From Ctena decussata (lineage: Eukaryota; Mollusca; Bivalvia; Lucinida; Lucinidae), in contig OZ022515.1 in assembly GCA_963989385.1 (NCBI GenBank), forward strand, positions 7,658,803 to 7,722,802: a stretch of 64,000 bases of DNA, given 5' to 3'. The notes under the pieces are model-generated. The model did not search any database. It worked only from the letters and a program-made list of their open reading frames with translations, and was not told the DNA's origin. Of this stretch, positions 22,560-34,370 are shown piece by piece (the stretch's first letter is position 1; each line of letters opens with the position of its first letter). A program made the position numbers and the translations under genes.

Positions 22560-23580
22560 TCAAAGCATCAGAAAGCAAATTTTACATTGCCGTAATCAAG
22601 GTCAAGGTCAACCACAGATCATTATTTGAACAATCTTGGTAGTACTCAAAGCACCAATGATACAAATCGCATTTCAAGACCATCTGTCTTCTGGTTCCGG
22701 AGAAAATGTTTTTAAATGTTTTCATTACAGTGTATACCGGCGTGGCAGCCGTGTTGTGCATGTTACCTAAACCGTTAGAATAATTTTTCTTCACATAAGC
22801 ATGGCAGTTCTGTTTAAATTCGGTTTAAACTGGCAAGGGGCATTTGGGAAGATTTTTGACATTGTTGGAATACCATAGACAAAAGTCAACGAGCAAAGAA
22901 TGACCTTGACATCCTGTACTCATTTAGTTGTCTATATAACCCAACTTTTGGGACAAAATCGTCTACAAGTTCAAAGAACTCTTACGTTATTGCATTTTCC
23001 TTTATAAAACACTCTGAACGCTCTATGTGAAATGTATGCGGTTACAATTGGCCAAGGTACTTTTGAGGAGATACTTGAAAAATTGGAAATATAAGAGACC
23101 TGGTTGTACATGTAGGTCAAAGTATAACGTTGAATCTCAAAAGTCTTCATGTGCTCATTAAGACGACTGCATCTACCTCTTATGCCAAAATTCATCAACG
23201 ATTTCCATAAAATGTTATGTTCTGGCATTTGGCATATAAAAGGACCAGAAACAAATTTTATCTCGGCGTGATTAAGAAAAAGGTTAAGCAAAATCCATCG
23301 TTTAATCAATCGTGACAGCGCTTGAGTACCCACTGCTGCATAACAAATTTCACCTCAATCGGTTTCTTGGTTCTTGAGAAGAAGAGTTTAAGTTTTTTAA
23401 CCATATGTGTGCGTGGTGGCTATGTTGGTCATGTGACCTGGACCATTTGACGAACATTTCGTTCACGCTAGCCCTGGCGGCTCAATATCAAAGTTAGCTA
23501 CAATCGGCTCAGTGGATCCAGAGGAGAAGTTGTTTGGAATCGTGGACTGACGAACGACGACGTACGACGGACGACGGAAC
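22560..23580. repeat. Mollusc-type dispersed repeat, degenerate units
   Basis: Contains 'caaggtcaaggtcaaccaca', 'atcattatttgaacaatctt', 'gaatgaccttgacatcctgt' and 'gtggctatgttggtcatgtg', and ends with 'acgacgtacgacggacgacg' at 23558-23577. Equivalent phrases occur at 44520-45150. The ORF at 22971-23333 has no conserved motif and is discounted. Confidence 0.75.
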
Positions 23581-23654
23581 CTGCCTAACTTATAAGCTCA
23601 TCAGGAATCATTGGTTCAGGTAAGCTTCGAATGAGAGTAAATACACAAGAGTCT

Positions 23655-23835
23655 GGTGTCTGCAGCTGCTCTGGTACGCGGCTTACGTCAGTGTGTCTCG
23701 GAGAGGGATGTACACTGCAGGTCATCTTATTTTGCAACTTTTTGGGTTCAACGACATTGAAGAAGTTAAATACAGAAATGCACATCTGTTGCACTACATT
23801 TTTAAAGTTACATTTATATATAAATATGTATAAAT
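23655..23835 (+). repeat. Dispersed repeat of unknown type, copy B
   Basis: Partner of 12905-13100 (shared 'aatacagaaatgcacatctg', 'tgcacta', 'tttatat'). It starts about 75 bp after the end of the repeat at 22560-23580. The following 23836-24400 is unassigned. Confidence 0.6.
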
Positions 23836-24399
23836 GAAAAAAAATATTATAACAGTATATTATACTGAGAGAAAAAGTTTACAGTTTCCCAATTTAATAA
23901 TAATCAAAATCTAGGAGTTCTTACCTTCTTCCGAGCATTTAAAGAACAACAATATCCAAATTAAGACTAACATTTTCTGCTATCTGTTTTCTAGTTCTAT
24001 GCCTACTGAGCTCTACAGAAGAACTTACACTGAGACAGAAAGTAAGCCACACCCACTACTTAAAGCCCGTATTGCATTGCCACAGTTACAGTATTATTTT
24101 TAACATTTGGTCAGTATTCAACTATACTCAGAGGTTACAAAGAATGCACATTAAAGACAAGTAATCTTGACTAGCAGACACATGTAAATGCATTGAATCA
24201 AGCTCATATTATCCCAATGACCTGATATCTATCTGCTTCTGGCAGCCTTGCTATCATAAAAATGAAATGCAGGCGTATCGTAGGTTTATGCAAGAAGAAA
24301 ACATCAAAGAATTTTTAAATTTCTAATTAATGAAAAAAATTGTATCTCCCAATATGATGCCCGTGAAAAAGTGCAAAATCAATATGTCTGCATAAAGAT

Positions 24400-25258
24400 A
24401 TTGAGGGGGCGTATTGCTCGTGTTTTGTCCGTGTGTTCGTCCGTCCTCCTGTGCGTCCGTCCGTTTGCCACTCATATAATAACTTACAAACCGTGTATGC
24501 TAGTGTTTTGAAATTCCACATGTGGATTCATCATAACAAGATAAAATAAATAATAAAAAAAAAACGCCTGACCCGCATTGTTTCTTGTCTGAGATGTCTC
24601 CATCTTTTAGGAGTTATGCCCCTTTGGAAAACAATCACATTGAAATCTTGTCAGCAAGATATCTCGAAAAGTGTTTAAGCTAGGAGCTTGAAACTTTGCC
24701 AGCTTATTAGAAATAATGAGTAGCTGAACTGATTACCATTTGAACAGAGTCCGTCATTTATTTTCTTTTCTGAGTTATTCGGCCCTTTAAAAATTTCATC
24801 TGCGAGGTATTTTAAAACGTATTTATGCTAGAGACTAAACATTTTGTCTGCTACATGTGCTTGGAGATGATGAATGATTAATGTTTGTATGAATTTTGTA
24901 TTTCCTTTGAGTTACGGCCCGTTGAAAATTTCGGCATTTGAAACTTGTCACCAAGATATCTCGAGACGCATTTAAACTAGGGACTTGAAACTTAGTTAGT
25001 AGAGATGAGATAATAAGTAAATGAACGTATAGACTTTTAAATGAAATGAATTCCAACTTTTATTATTATGTCCCTTTGAAAATTGCGGCATGTTAAACTT
25101 GTCAGCAAGATATCTCGAAAAGTATTTGGGGCAGGGACTTGAATCTTGGTCAGCTGATTGGAAATGATAAATAGATGAACTGATTAACTATTTAACGAAT
25201 CCTGTCAATTATTTCGCCGCGACGGCCATTTGAACATTGCGGCATTTTAAACTTGAAA
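24400..25258 (+). repeat. Tandem ~151-bp array, about four units
   Basis: 'gtcagcaagatatctcgaaa' occurs near 24650 and 25100, with variants near 24806 and 24948 (spacings of about 144-155 bp). Units include 'agggacttgaaacttggtca', 'gatgaactgatta' and 'ttgaaaattgcggcat'. The array opens with a 'gtccgtgtgttcgtccgtcc' stretch near 24427 and ends abruptly at 25258 against a LINE fragment. Confidence 0.85.
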
Positions 25259-26400
25259 TGTGTATGGCTCATATGGGTTGCTTTACGTCTCAATGACACA
25301 ACTAGGTCTTGGCTGGATTTGCTTTCTGGCCTTCTTCAGACGGATCTGAAATATCAGTATCAGTACGCCAGAGTCACTCAATATGTCTGGCCAAGAAAAA
25401 ATCCTTGCCCTGATCAGAACAGTTCCCTCATCAAGATGTAGTCAGACTGGTTGTCTGAGCTGTCCCTATATTTAACATCTGGATGGTTTTGGGGGCCAGA
25501 GCTATTTGTCAGTACATGTACTTAATCATTGAATGTAGCAACCTCTGGGATCTAGAGACCTGTTGCATTTGGCATTTCAATAAGGTCTTCAAACGTGTCT
25601 CAGTCTACGTTTGCATCTAATGAAATCTCCTTGTACAACCAGATAATCTTTCGTAGGTATTTGGTCTTATATGTCCTGTAATTGCTAGTAGATGATGTCG
25701 ACATCGTTGTCACCGTGTCCAGATGTAATTGCATAAACCTGTATAATGTTGATATTTAACAGTGCAGCACTTAAGCAGATAGAGATTTGTCAGTTAATGA
25801 CTGGTGTGCAATCGAGGACAGCAATCGCCATGTATGTATGTACTAGAAATCTATCCAATAACCGTGTTTGTCTGCTCCACTGAGGTAAAGATTTGGCCTG
25901 TCATTTGTTGACATCTCATCATATTTCGTTCAGCTCTTCTTACAGAGCTCCGGTATGTTTTACTTAATGAACCCTTTCTTCAAGTTTCCCAGCTGGCCTC
26001 AAAGCATTACCCTCCACGTCCCTACAGAGATGTTCTCCCTCTTTTATTTTTTGCCTTTTCCTACTAATGTCGAGCTTATCACCCTGGCGTCCAACAGTGG
26101 GCGTGGTCTTTTGTAACCGGGACTACAACGGATCTGGTCTTAAAGTATCAGCGAGTTTGTCTATTACGGTGTATCCTAGGCCAAATTCCGCCATACGAAA
26201 CCCATCACTCTCCAGGCCACAGCTGAATTGCATGATATCTAAATGGCTCTGCGTGGTCATTGAACATATGGCAGTTGACTCGAAGAGTTTTTTTATCTGC
26301 TGTGTCTGTTAAATTTTGTCTTAAATATTCCTCAATATGTTGTTGTGTCAGCACCAACTCTAACTAATCCACAGGACTGAGAGACTCATGGAGATGGTAG
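25259..26400 (-). pseudogene. LINE endonuclease remnant, copy 1 (CFDP2-like type)
   Basis: Minus-strand translation over several frames gives an APE-type endonuclease of a non-LTR element, the kind often labelled 'craniofacial development protein 2-like'. Pieces: 'ALRPAGKLEERVH' near 25995, 'LNINIIQVYAITSGHGDND', 'IPTKDYLVVQGDF' near 25660, then a 'SDYILMRE'-like piece near 25440 and 'FQIRLKKARKQIQPRP' near 25330. These span the endonuclease from its N-terminal 'GKFDEL' region to the linker after the catalytic SDH region. The reverse transcriptase that should follow is absent; the sequence stops at 25259. Many stops. Colinear with 33376-34370. Confidence 0.75.
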
Positions 26401-27500
26401 TCACGTCATGTCAACTGCCTATACTACAAACAGCCAGACACAGAGGCGAAGGTGATTGGACCTGTTCTTATCCTCCAATAACCCCCATCACCAGCCCCCT
26501 TTTTCTAGCGGTTGTACAAAGCTGCTTAGGCCTCGTTCCTGTCTTACCGGTAACTGTCAACTGGTTCACTCAACTTGGTCAGCTTATTGAAAATTGACAT
26601 CTACTGTATCAGGCAGACTTCCGCCCGATGATATTTCAGACGCGTTTTTGCAGGTGTCGTGTAAAGACTTAGCAGTGGATACCCAGGCAAACAGCAAACT
26701 TAGGCTAATGGTTGCATCTACCCTTCTAGCTTAATCTAGAGACTACAAATCTAGAAACACGTCATTGTTGAACTCAACTTTGAGTTCTATCTACATATAA
26801 TAAGAGATACGTAACCCTTGACTCGTTAACTTACTTTTGGGATACGGGGATCTGGTTTATTATTTCCAGATTAATGATTGTCGGTTGTTTTTGTTTTATT
26901 TAGAGACCTAGCAAAACAACGTGTAGGTGGACTACTGACCAGGTCCAACGGTTGAATATAGGTTTGCAGGTTAAATTAGAGACGAGAAAGTCTTAGAATG
27001 GTTACACTCTCAGGCTGATGAACCCCAACTAGGTATTAATGAACTGCAATAGGTATTACTGAACTGTAGTCTATTTGCTCCAAAATGCAAACGGCATTCC
27101 CAATATTTTTATTAAATCGGTGTGGGGAGGGGGTAAGAAGTAGGAAGGTTTTTGATTGCTCATTCTTAAGTTTTATCCGATACCTAAGAACAAAAGTATG
27201 TAGAACCGTCAGGTTTTGCATAAAAAGGTTTATTTGCCAAAAACGGACGTAAACTATGTCATTTTGCGTCTTAATTACAAGTGAGTAAACCTTGGCTGTT
27301 GAAATTCCCGTTTAGGTTTACGTATTATAGCACGTGACCATTGTAATCAATCCTTTGAACAAAATTTGCATAATTAATTTGAGCAGTTATTCTGACTCCT
27401 TTTCTTTCTTTCTTTCTTTTTTTTTTTTGCTACCTTTTGTTTCACCCATATAATAATATAATATCAATTCTTAAAAGCAAGCTGGCTAATTATCAAATGT
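26401..27500. other. Unassigned DNA
   Basis: 26401-26600 still shows loose similarity to the 5' flank of the other LINE endonuclease copy. From 26640 on I see no gene or known repeat. Confidence 0.45.
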
Positions 27501-27504
27501 TCTA

Positions 27505-28486
27505 CTATATATGTTCTGCGCAAAGTAGGAATTTGTACATTGTCAATTCCGGAATTGTCCTGCGCAAAGCAGGAATTCTCACTTTGTGTTACAATTCCGG
27601 TATTGTACCGGCACAATTCTAGAATTGCGCAAGGGATTTGGTGGTTTATCGAACAGGTAAATGTGTCTGCGCAATGTAGAAATCTTTAGGACAAAGTGAG
27701 AATCGAACATACATTTGCTACGAGCAGCAGGGAATTGACTTTTAAATGAAGTATCTGTATTTGTGATAAAATCACGGCCTCATGCTAAGAATTTTTTTCT
27801 GGTTTTTGCTAATACAGGATGACAAGCTCTTTCTAGTATTCTGAGAAGTTGATTTGAAACTTTATTCACAGGTGCAGACACATGTAGATGTCTATTGAAA
27901 AGTAAAATATTAATTTGACAAAATTATGGCCTGTTGAAACTTAGAAATTTTGTAGGTCATGTCTCACACTGGATGACAAATCCAAAATTGTGAGCGATCG
28001 GTTTGAAAGTTTATACGGATGTTATAAACTGTTACTGTCAATGTGCCTTTTCGAAAGAAAAATGTTAGTTTTGACGGCCTTCCCGAACTTAGATATAGTT
28101 CTGATTAGGGTGATTTAGGATGACAAGTTTGTTTAATCAGTTTCTTCCACAGTTTTAAGGAATCGATTTGAAACTTTGTACAGATGTAATAGATATACTG
28201 AAACTTGTTTTTTAATGCAAATGGCTCATACATTCGATTCTGTCAGAATTATTCTAAACAAATGACAATATCAAACAAATAAGTGCAAACATATATTTTT
28301 TAACGGCCCTAACATCTAAATTATTCTCACTTTGTCCCGATTCTCTCTTTGCTCAGAGACAATTCCGGAATTGATTTGCCCAAGGTAAGAGTTCCCACTT
28401 TGCGCAACTTAGTGAGAATTCCAACTTTGCGCAGGACAATTCCGGAATTGTAGCGATTCATTCTTTGCACAGAACATATATACGGC
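27505..28486. mobile_element. Non-autonomous TIR element carrying three ~146-bp tandem repeats
   Basis: Left 'tatatatgttctgcgcaaag' and right 'ctttgcacagaacatatata' are inverted, and inversion continues through 'caattccggaattgtcctgc' / 'gcaggacaattccggaattg' for ~90 bp. Each arm holds several 'ttgcgcaaag' and 'acaattccggaattgt' palindromes. The core has three direct units marked by 'ggatgacaa' at 27826, 27973 and 28118, each with 'gatttgaaactttgtacaga'. No ORF of note. The combination of a tandem core with foldback arms is unusual for a simple MITE. Confidence 0.75.
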
Positions 28487-30107
28487 CAATGTATAATTAT
28501 TAAAAATGGGTACATGCATTGAAGGATCTGCACACATAAATGCAATGTCTATAATGTATGTAACGTTTTAGAATTTTTTTTGTCCAAAAATTACCCTTTC
28601 ATTTTTTTTAAAAAGACCCATTATAACACCAACAAATCATGCATTTTGAAGTTCTAAATTGTGAAAAGCAACATAGAAAAAGCACCTGCTAAGTAGAGGA
28701 AAGGTCTGTTGTATTTTTCAGCATATCATTCAGGGTATTGTTTTCACCACAAATAAATGATTATCGCATAGTTAAATCCACATTATCTAGTCTAGTGCAG
28801 ATTGGTACATTTTCCAGATGATATATGCAATAACTGAAGACATTTGGAAAACTCATATTACCGAATACTAAAAAAAATAAGAAAGGAAAATTCTCAGGAA
28901 CTGACACTATTCAATCCCAGATCCCAACAAGACTCAATGTGGGAAAAATAAACCATACCATTAGTCACCACCAAGGACATCTCCAGCGACAACCATGTGG
29001 ACAGCCATTTGCCATGTAGGTGGTCATTGTGCTAGTCTTTATAGTCTTTACATCAACATAAATTATCCAAGATGAACAAACAAATAGAAGAAGTGCCGCC
29101 GTGTAATTACTGGGGGGTGGGGGGGGGGGAGGGGGGCTCGACCCGATTGTAGTCGACTAACCATCACCCTTGGTTCTGCTTTGGTTTATCAGACAGTTAG
29201 TTGTTCAGTTTGCGTGGATGATTCCAAGCTCAGTAGTGTAACGTACCCGTTTAACCACGTTGGTCTCGACCAAAGCCGTCCGGAAAGGGTTTCAGGCGCC
29301 ATCATTCTGTGTTACTATTAAGTTAGGTTTAGATTGGTGCCTTCATAAAGTCTGAGGTCCGACCCACCGTCGTGCCATCGAAGAGGTAAGGTAAGCTGTT
29401 GACCTTGAATGGGTTAGCCACCAAGCATGCTGTTTGTCGCAAAACATCCATATTATAAGCCCTAGCTCAAGGTTTCTGTTTTGTATGTAAACGTTGTTTG
29501 CATTGTCAGCGTTTTCACTGACAGTGTAAGCTCTGATTTGAAATAATCCGAGAAATCTCATAGAAGATGTTATAGATTGGATTTCAACAAAAATGAAATA
29601 TGCCCATTGATTAATTAATAAATATATAGAGTTATTAGGTTAACACCTGTGCTGCTAAATAAACGCATCGTCATTTATTAGAACATGTGAAAAGGAATAT
29701 GCTTACTTTGAGTAAAACTTACAATTTTGTCTAATTTCTCTGACATTTACTTTTCTGCTAGAACAATCGTATGTGTAAACATTGTGTGTGCACTGAAGAT
29801 GAATATGTAAACCTTAGTGATTTTCATCCATTCAGTACAAATTGCAGCGTATATTGCTTGCTTCCAAAGGAAAATACTGGCTGAAGGAAATAATTGGTGA
29901 CAAATCTACCTTGCTGGGCTCTGGTTTTCACTTGCTTTCAGATGGACAACAGTTTCTGATAGATCACATATCAGTGTACGTATGGATCGCATGAAATCTC
30001 ATTAACTACAAGGAATGCTAGCTCCCAGCTTAAGTGTTAAGGTATATGTGGACTGCATATGAAACCTTATTAACATCTCTTTACGTATCACGTTGGCATT
30101 CAACAAA
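28487..30107. other. Unassigned DNA with G-rich tract
   Basis: 29107-29138 is a G-rich run. No gene recognised; the minus-strand frame at 29343-29561 shows no known motif. Confidence 0.45.
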
Positions 30108-30165
30108 GGGGCTTAATTTATTACTGGCCGTTACAAGGCGGTGCTTTAGTAATGTTTATTAATAA
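30108..30165 (+). pseudogene. Penelope-like 3' untranslated fragment
   Basis: 'ggggcttaatttattactgg' and 'ccgttacaaggcggtgcttt' match the element's 3' region at 3687-3735 ('cagtaattcattactgaccg', 'ttccaaggcggtag'). Only ~60 bp remain, cut off by MITE copy 4. Confidence 0.55.
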
Positions 30166-30166
30166 G

Positions 30167-30402
30167 GGAGCCGCGACATGAGAAAACCAACATAGTGGTG
30201 ATTCGCCCAGTGCAGACTCAGATCAGCCTGGGCATCCGAACAGCCTGATCAGAGTCTTTCCTAAGCGCTTACAGGGTAGCTAAGGGTCTAATCTACCTCC
30301 ATGCGGATAGAGAAGACTGTGAGCAGACTGGGCGGATGCCGAGGTTTAGCTGAGTCTGTGCTGGGCGCACAAGCACAAGCACTTTGTTCTCATGTCGAGG
30401 CA
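30167..30402. mobile_element. TGAGCC foldback MITE, copy 4
   Basis: 'ggagccgcgacatgagaaaa' ... 'tttgttctcatgtcgaggca', inner arms 'cagactcagatcagcctggg' and complement, centre 'ctaatctacctccatgcgga'. Right arm slightly rearranged ('acaagcacaagcac'). Confidence 0.88.
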
Positions 30403-30463
30403 TTTACTATTTTTGTCATTATTTGTCGGGTTTCTTTAAGTCTTTTACCGTGAATCTATTGTT

Positions 30464-30700
30464 TGAGCCGTGACACGACATGAAAACATAGCTGCATGTG
30501 CGCCCAGCGAGACTCCGTTCAGCCTGGGCGTCCACCCAGTCTGAACACAATCTTTGCTGTGCGCTTAAAGTGTAGCTTTGGGTTAAAGCTACCTCCATAC
30601 TGACAGCAAAGACTCAGTTCAGACTAACCAAATGCCCAGGCTGATCTGAGTCTTTGATGGAAGCACGTGCCACTTTGTTGGTTCTATCGTGTTGCGGCTA
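30464..30700. mobile_element. TGAGCC foldback MITE, copy 5
   Basis: 'tgagccgtgacacgacatga' ... 'ttctatcgtgttgcggcta', inner arms 'gcccagcgagactccgttca' and complement. It follows copy 4 after only 61 bp in the same arrangement. Confidence 0.88.
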
Positions 30701-30879
30701 GACAGGAAAACAAGTTAGTAATCTTAACTACCATGGAACAATACAGGCAGCGAAAGCCTATATAAAAAGGCCAAAGTAAGTTTGACGCATAAAGAACAGA
30801 ACCCGTTCAAACCCAGTAGTATTAGCTCATTATTGCAAACTAAGTAAGGTGCACAGGTTATGTACAATATTATTAATAA

Positions 30880-31455
30880 CAACAAGAAAATTCAGACAGC
30901 GAAACAAACATAGAACAGAATTTACAACTTCACAGATTCTGATTGGCATAAAATATACATGCACCTATTTATAATAACAAAGTATTTAGCTCTACAATGG
31001 TTTCAAATTAGCATTAACCATAATATTCAGGTTACAAATAAATTTCTTAAATATATGAAAATAAAAGATGATTCCATATGCACCTTCTGTAAGCTTTAAG
31101 ACGAAACAATCTCCCATCTTATTTGGAAATGTAATAAAACAAAAGAATTTATTAGGGAGTTACTTACTTGGTTACAAACATTCGACATTCAATATCATCT
31201 ATCTGAGAAAATTTTCCTATTCGGCTTTGAAAAGGAACAGAAAATTTCTAGAGTTATAAAGTTTTTACTGCTGTATGTAAAATATTACATTTACTGTACG
31301 CGGTGTAATAAACTATCCTTATTGCTTGAGGTATTCAAGAAAAAACTTTTATTCATGTACAAAATACAGAGATATAGCCATTTCTAAGAATGAAATTGAA
31401 AACTTTTGTGAAGAATGGGGCGTAAATGAGATTTTGCTAAATAATATCCAATATT
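30880..31455 (+). pseudogene. Tx1/L1-like LINE, C-terminal fragment
   Basis: The plus strand encodes 'LALQWFQISINHNIQVTNKF', 'DDSICTFCKL', 'DETISHLIWKCNKTKEFIRE' and 'RVIKFLLLYVKYYIYCTRCN'. These match, block by block, the C-terminus of the LINE protein at 55573-59061, including the zinc-binding 'C..C...H...C' signature. A stop in the CHC region and frame changes make it inactive. It is a 5'-truncated copy of a sister family. The AT-rich 3' tail runs to about 31560. Confidence 0.9.
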
Positions 31456-31559
31456 AAATAGTAATAAAAATGCATAAGAAAATAATGCATTTACAATATA
31501 AGAGACTTAGCTAGTAAAACAAAATCAAGGAAAAAACAATAAAAGATAAATTAAGAGAA

Positions 31560-32104
31560 CATAAGTAAAGTAATATAATATTCTTAATCTAACCACAAGC
31601 AAACAAAGGAGCCATTCCAACCATCATAATCCACCCATTTACCATACTGTGTGCTAGGCCTTTTCTAAATAGCCAAAAAAGTATGTTTATAGGGCATGTA
31701 TGATAAATGAGATGATTGTGTACGATATATGGAATTTTAAAGAAAAAAAAAGGATAAGAAATTAATAAATACATGCAATTGAAACCTCTTATAGGCTTGG
31801 CAATCATTTTGACATTCCTCCCTTGGCTTCCCCCCCCCCCGCCCCACCCACCCCTTTGTGTATCCTGGTCCAAAAAAATGAACGGTGTCAACACTGGCAG
31901 CGATAGACATTTGGCTTTACATTCATAGCATCTATCATGTCATTTGATTTGCAAATCCTTATTTATCTGAGTTTTAAGACATAGGGTTTCTTACGGCATG
32001 TGTGAAGAGGGAAGTTTCTGACTAGACGAGCATCCTCACAGTCTGCTAAGATTTTCCTGTCTTGCAGGATTTTGGTAGAAAGGGGAAGATTCGTCAGGCT
32101 GCAT
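31560..32104. other. Unassigned DNA
   Basis: A C-rich tract at 31828-31855; otherwise nothing recognised. Confidence 0.45.
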
Positions 32105-32385
32105 AGAAGTACAGGTTAATTAAGGTATATGGGTACACCTCCATATCTTTTGCCATTTTTACAAAAGGGAACAACTTTGGTACCTTCCTGTATTCTTTCC
32201 TGGCTGGTACAACCGTTACTAAATGGAATCTGCTCGTATAGGAAGAAATCTGCTCCTTGAGCAATTTCTTTCCTAGGGAACAAATTATTTCCTTTGGGAG
32301 CGCATCCCTATTGTGCTAGGAGGTAAATTTGGAACTTGAAGAGTTTGTTCCCCTCAAAGTGTACCCAATTACCAAAAGTCTTATT
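32105..32385 (+). repeat. Dispersed 'ggtgtatgggtatac' repeat, copy 2
   Basis: 'ttaaggtatatgggtacacc', 'aaaagggaacaactttggta', 'ctttcctggctgg', then several 'aaatctgctccttgagcaat'-type inverted phrases and 'ttcccctcaaagtgtaccca' at the end. The most complete copy in the window. Confidence 0.75.
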
Positions 32386-32499
32386 TGTTTCACATGCTAT
32401 ATTGAGTCCTACGTCAGATCTGAAAATTACAATATTTGTCAAGATTATAAATGTTTATGCTTTGAAATGTGACCAATAAAGATGTAATTAAAAAAAAGT

Positions 32500-32840
32500 T
32501 TATCAAGCGAGATCAGAAACAGCGTAGGAATGGCGAGGCTTGCCGAGCCAGTCCGACGTGTTTCCTGAAGAGCCTGATAAGCTTCATATCAAAAGACACT
32601 AACACGGTATTCTCTTTATCATGCATCATTACACGAGTTTTTGGAGTAAAGAGGGTCAAACAAATAAAAAGCAAACGCAGTTTTGTTCGAACTTGCTGAC
32701 GTCGCGAATGCATTATGACGTAACCAATCGAACGTTGTTATCACGACCAACGTCTGTCTGTGGTCAGTCATCTTCAGGAATCGCTTTTAAAGGCATCGCC
32801 TGATAACTTTCGCGCACGCGCAGTTGTGAAGTGACATGAT
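32500..32840. promoter_or_regulatory. CpG-rich patch with CRE- and CCAAT-like sites (candidate)
   Basis: Within an AT-rich background this patch has clustered CpGs, 'gctgacgtcgcg' (32697-32708), 'tatgacgtaaccaatcga' (32714-32731) and 'cgcgcacgcgcag' (32811-32823). TGACGT is the half-site of the CREB/ATF element and CCAAT a common proximal promoter box. No adjacent first exon was identified, so promoter function is only a possibility. Confidence 0.2.
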
Positions 32841-32942
32841 ATCACATCATACTATCATATCATTGTTATCAGGTACATTTCGCAGTAGATGCATGATAAA
32901 ATGGTAGTCACATTGAAGAAAAACTGTCGTAGACATGCTAAA

Positions 32943-33375
32943 AACAAGAGGGTCATGAGGCCCCGAATCGCTCACCTGCGATAAAGGGTCAAACATCAAA
33001 CTAGGACATTATTTGTACAAACCCGGTAGTTTGAAACTGTTAAAGTATGCAATGTATTCAATTTGGTTAAAAGTCAAAATTTCAAGTGTACAAATATACT
33101 CATTGATTTGACTGTTCATTTATTGTCTTGTGCACAAAGCTCTTCCACAAGTTCCATGAACTCTTATATTTAAGCGTTTCCCTCCCCAAATAAAATCACC
33201 AGGAAGCAAATACGACCTTGCCCTAATTTCAAGGTCAACCCAAGGTCATCATCCGAAAAATCTTGGGCCAAACTCGTCAAAACTGTCCATGAAATATTAT
33301 GCTCTAGCCTTTCCTTACATTTGTCGCATTTGTAAGTAAATGGCCAAGATCAACCCTAGGTCATCATTTGAATAT
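32943..33375 (+). repeat. Dispersed mollusc repeat beginning 'acaagagggtcatgaggc'
   Basis: Starts 'acaagagggtcatgaggccc' + 'cgaatcgctcacctgcgata' and continues with 'caaggtcaacccaaggtcat' and 'catcatttgaatatttgtgg'. It ends exactly where the LINE endonuclease remnant begins, at 33375/33376. Confidence 0.75.
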
Positions 33376-34370
33376 TTGTGGGGTCTCATCTTGACTGTGC
33401 CACGTCCATCTTCTCGATAGTTTGTCAGCGCCAAGGGTGTTTGCTAGACTAGTCTGTTCAAGGTTGCAAACTCTACAAGTCTGAGACCTCCCTTATTCGT
33501 CTCGACATTACAGTAGGGTCCACAAACATCTCCCTGGTCTGCCTGTGTACCTTCCCAACTCCCCAAGCATTCCAAATCCTTTGCACAACCAGAACGCTCT
33601 TTTTTTGTCTTTGGTCTATAATTTCCTGGAGTCGCTGGTAAAAGTGGTCGATCTTATTGTCATGATGCCCAGATGTTGGGGTATAAACCTATATGATGGT
33701 GTTATCGAAAGGTCCTGCTCTCAGGCGTACTGAGACTAGTCTGATGGAGACTGGTCGGCACCCCAAGACAACACTCACTATGTCCTTATGCACAAAAAAT
33801 CCAACCCCATACTCATGTTTGTCCTTTTCTCCACATAAATAAACCTTGTGTTTGTCATCTACTGATGTCTCACCAAAGTTTTATCCAGAGAATCTCACAG
33901 AACACCAGTATGTTCCGGTGATACCTGTCTATTTCATGAGTCAGCTCGTCAAATTTCCCAGCTGGCTTCAAGTCCTTACAACTGAAGTGTTCTCCCTTCC
34001 TCTAATGTTACACCAGTAGCATACATATCACCTATGTACCAGTGTCCAAAAGTAGGCGCGATAATTGTTAACCAGGGCTGGGACCGATCCGGTATAAAGG
34101 TTTAATTGGATCTGTCCATCATGATATATCTTGGGCAAAATTCAGCATGACGGAGCCCATTCCTCTCCAGGGTATATATGTTGACCAGACCCGAAATCCA
34201 CGATTACTGTATGGCTCACCTTGGTCACGAACACTTGGCTGTCTACTCAAAGAGTTCTTTACGCTCTGACCGTTGACTTCTTCTCGGAAGACTTCCTCCC
34301 ACGGAAGTTGTGTTAACACCATCCCTAATTAAATCATTGGGTTGGAACACTCATGGAGTTGTGAGCGTCG
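33376..34370 (-). pseudogene. LINE endonuclease remnant, copy 2 (CFDP2-like type)
   Basis: Better preserved than copy 1. The minus strand gives 'GKFDELTHEIDRYHRNILVF' near 33950, 'ETSVDDKHKVYLCGEKDKHE' then 'YGVGFFVHKDIVSVVLGCRP' near 33800, 'VSIRLVSVRLRAGPFDNTII', 'VYTPTSGHHDNKIDHFYQRL' near 33660 and 'GDVCGPYCNVE' near 33520. These are the central and C-terminal blocks of an APE endonuclease. Frame changes and stops throughout. Upstream DNA to about 34370 is colinear with copy 1 ('gagcccattcctctccaggg', 'actcatggag'). The RT is absent here too. Confidence 0.8.

Noticed and set aside
22971..23333. 120-codon minus-strand ORF
   Set aside because: Lies within a dispersed repeat with no conserved motif or splice signals.
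24416..24470. 'gtccgt' repeats, considered as a CRISPR-like array
   Set aside because: Simple degenerate microsatellite at the head of a tandem repeat; no spacer/repeat structure and a eukaryotic context.
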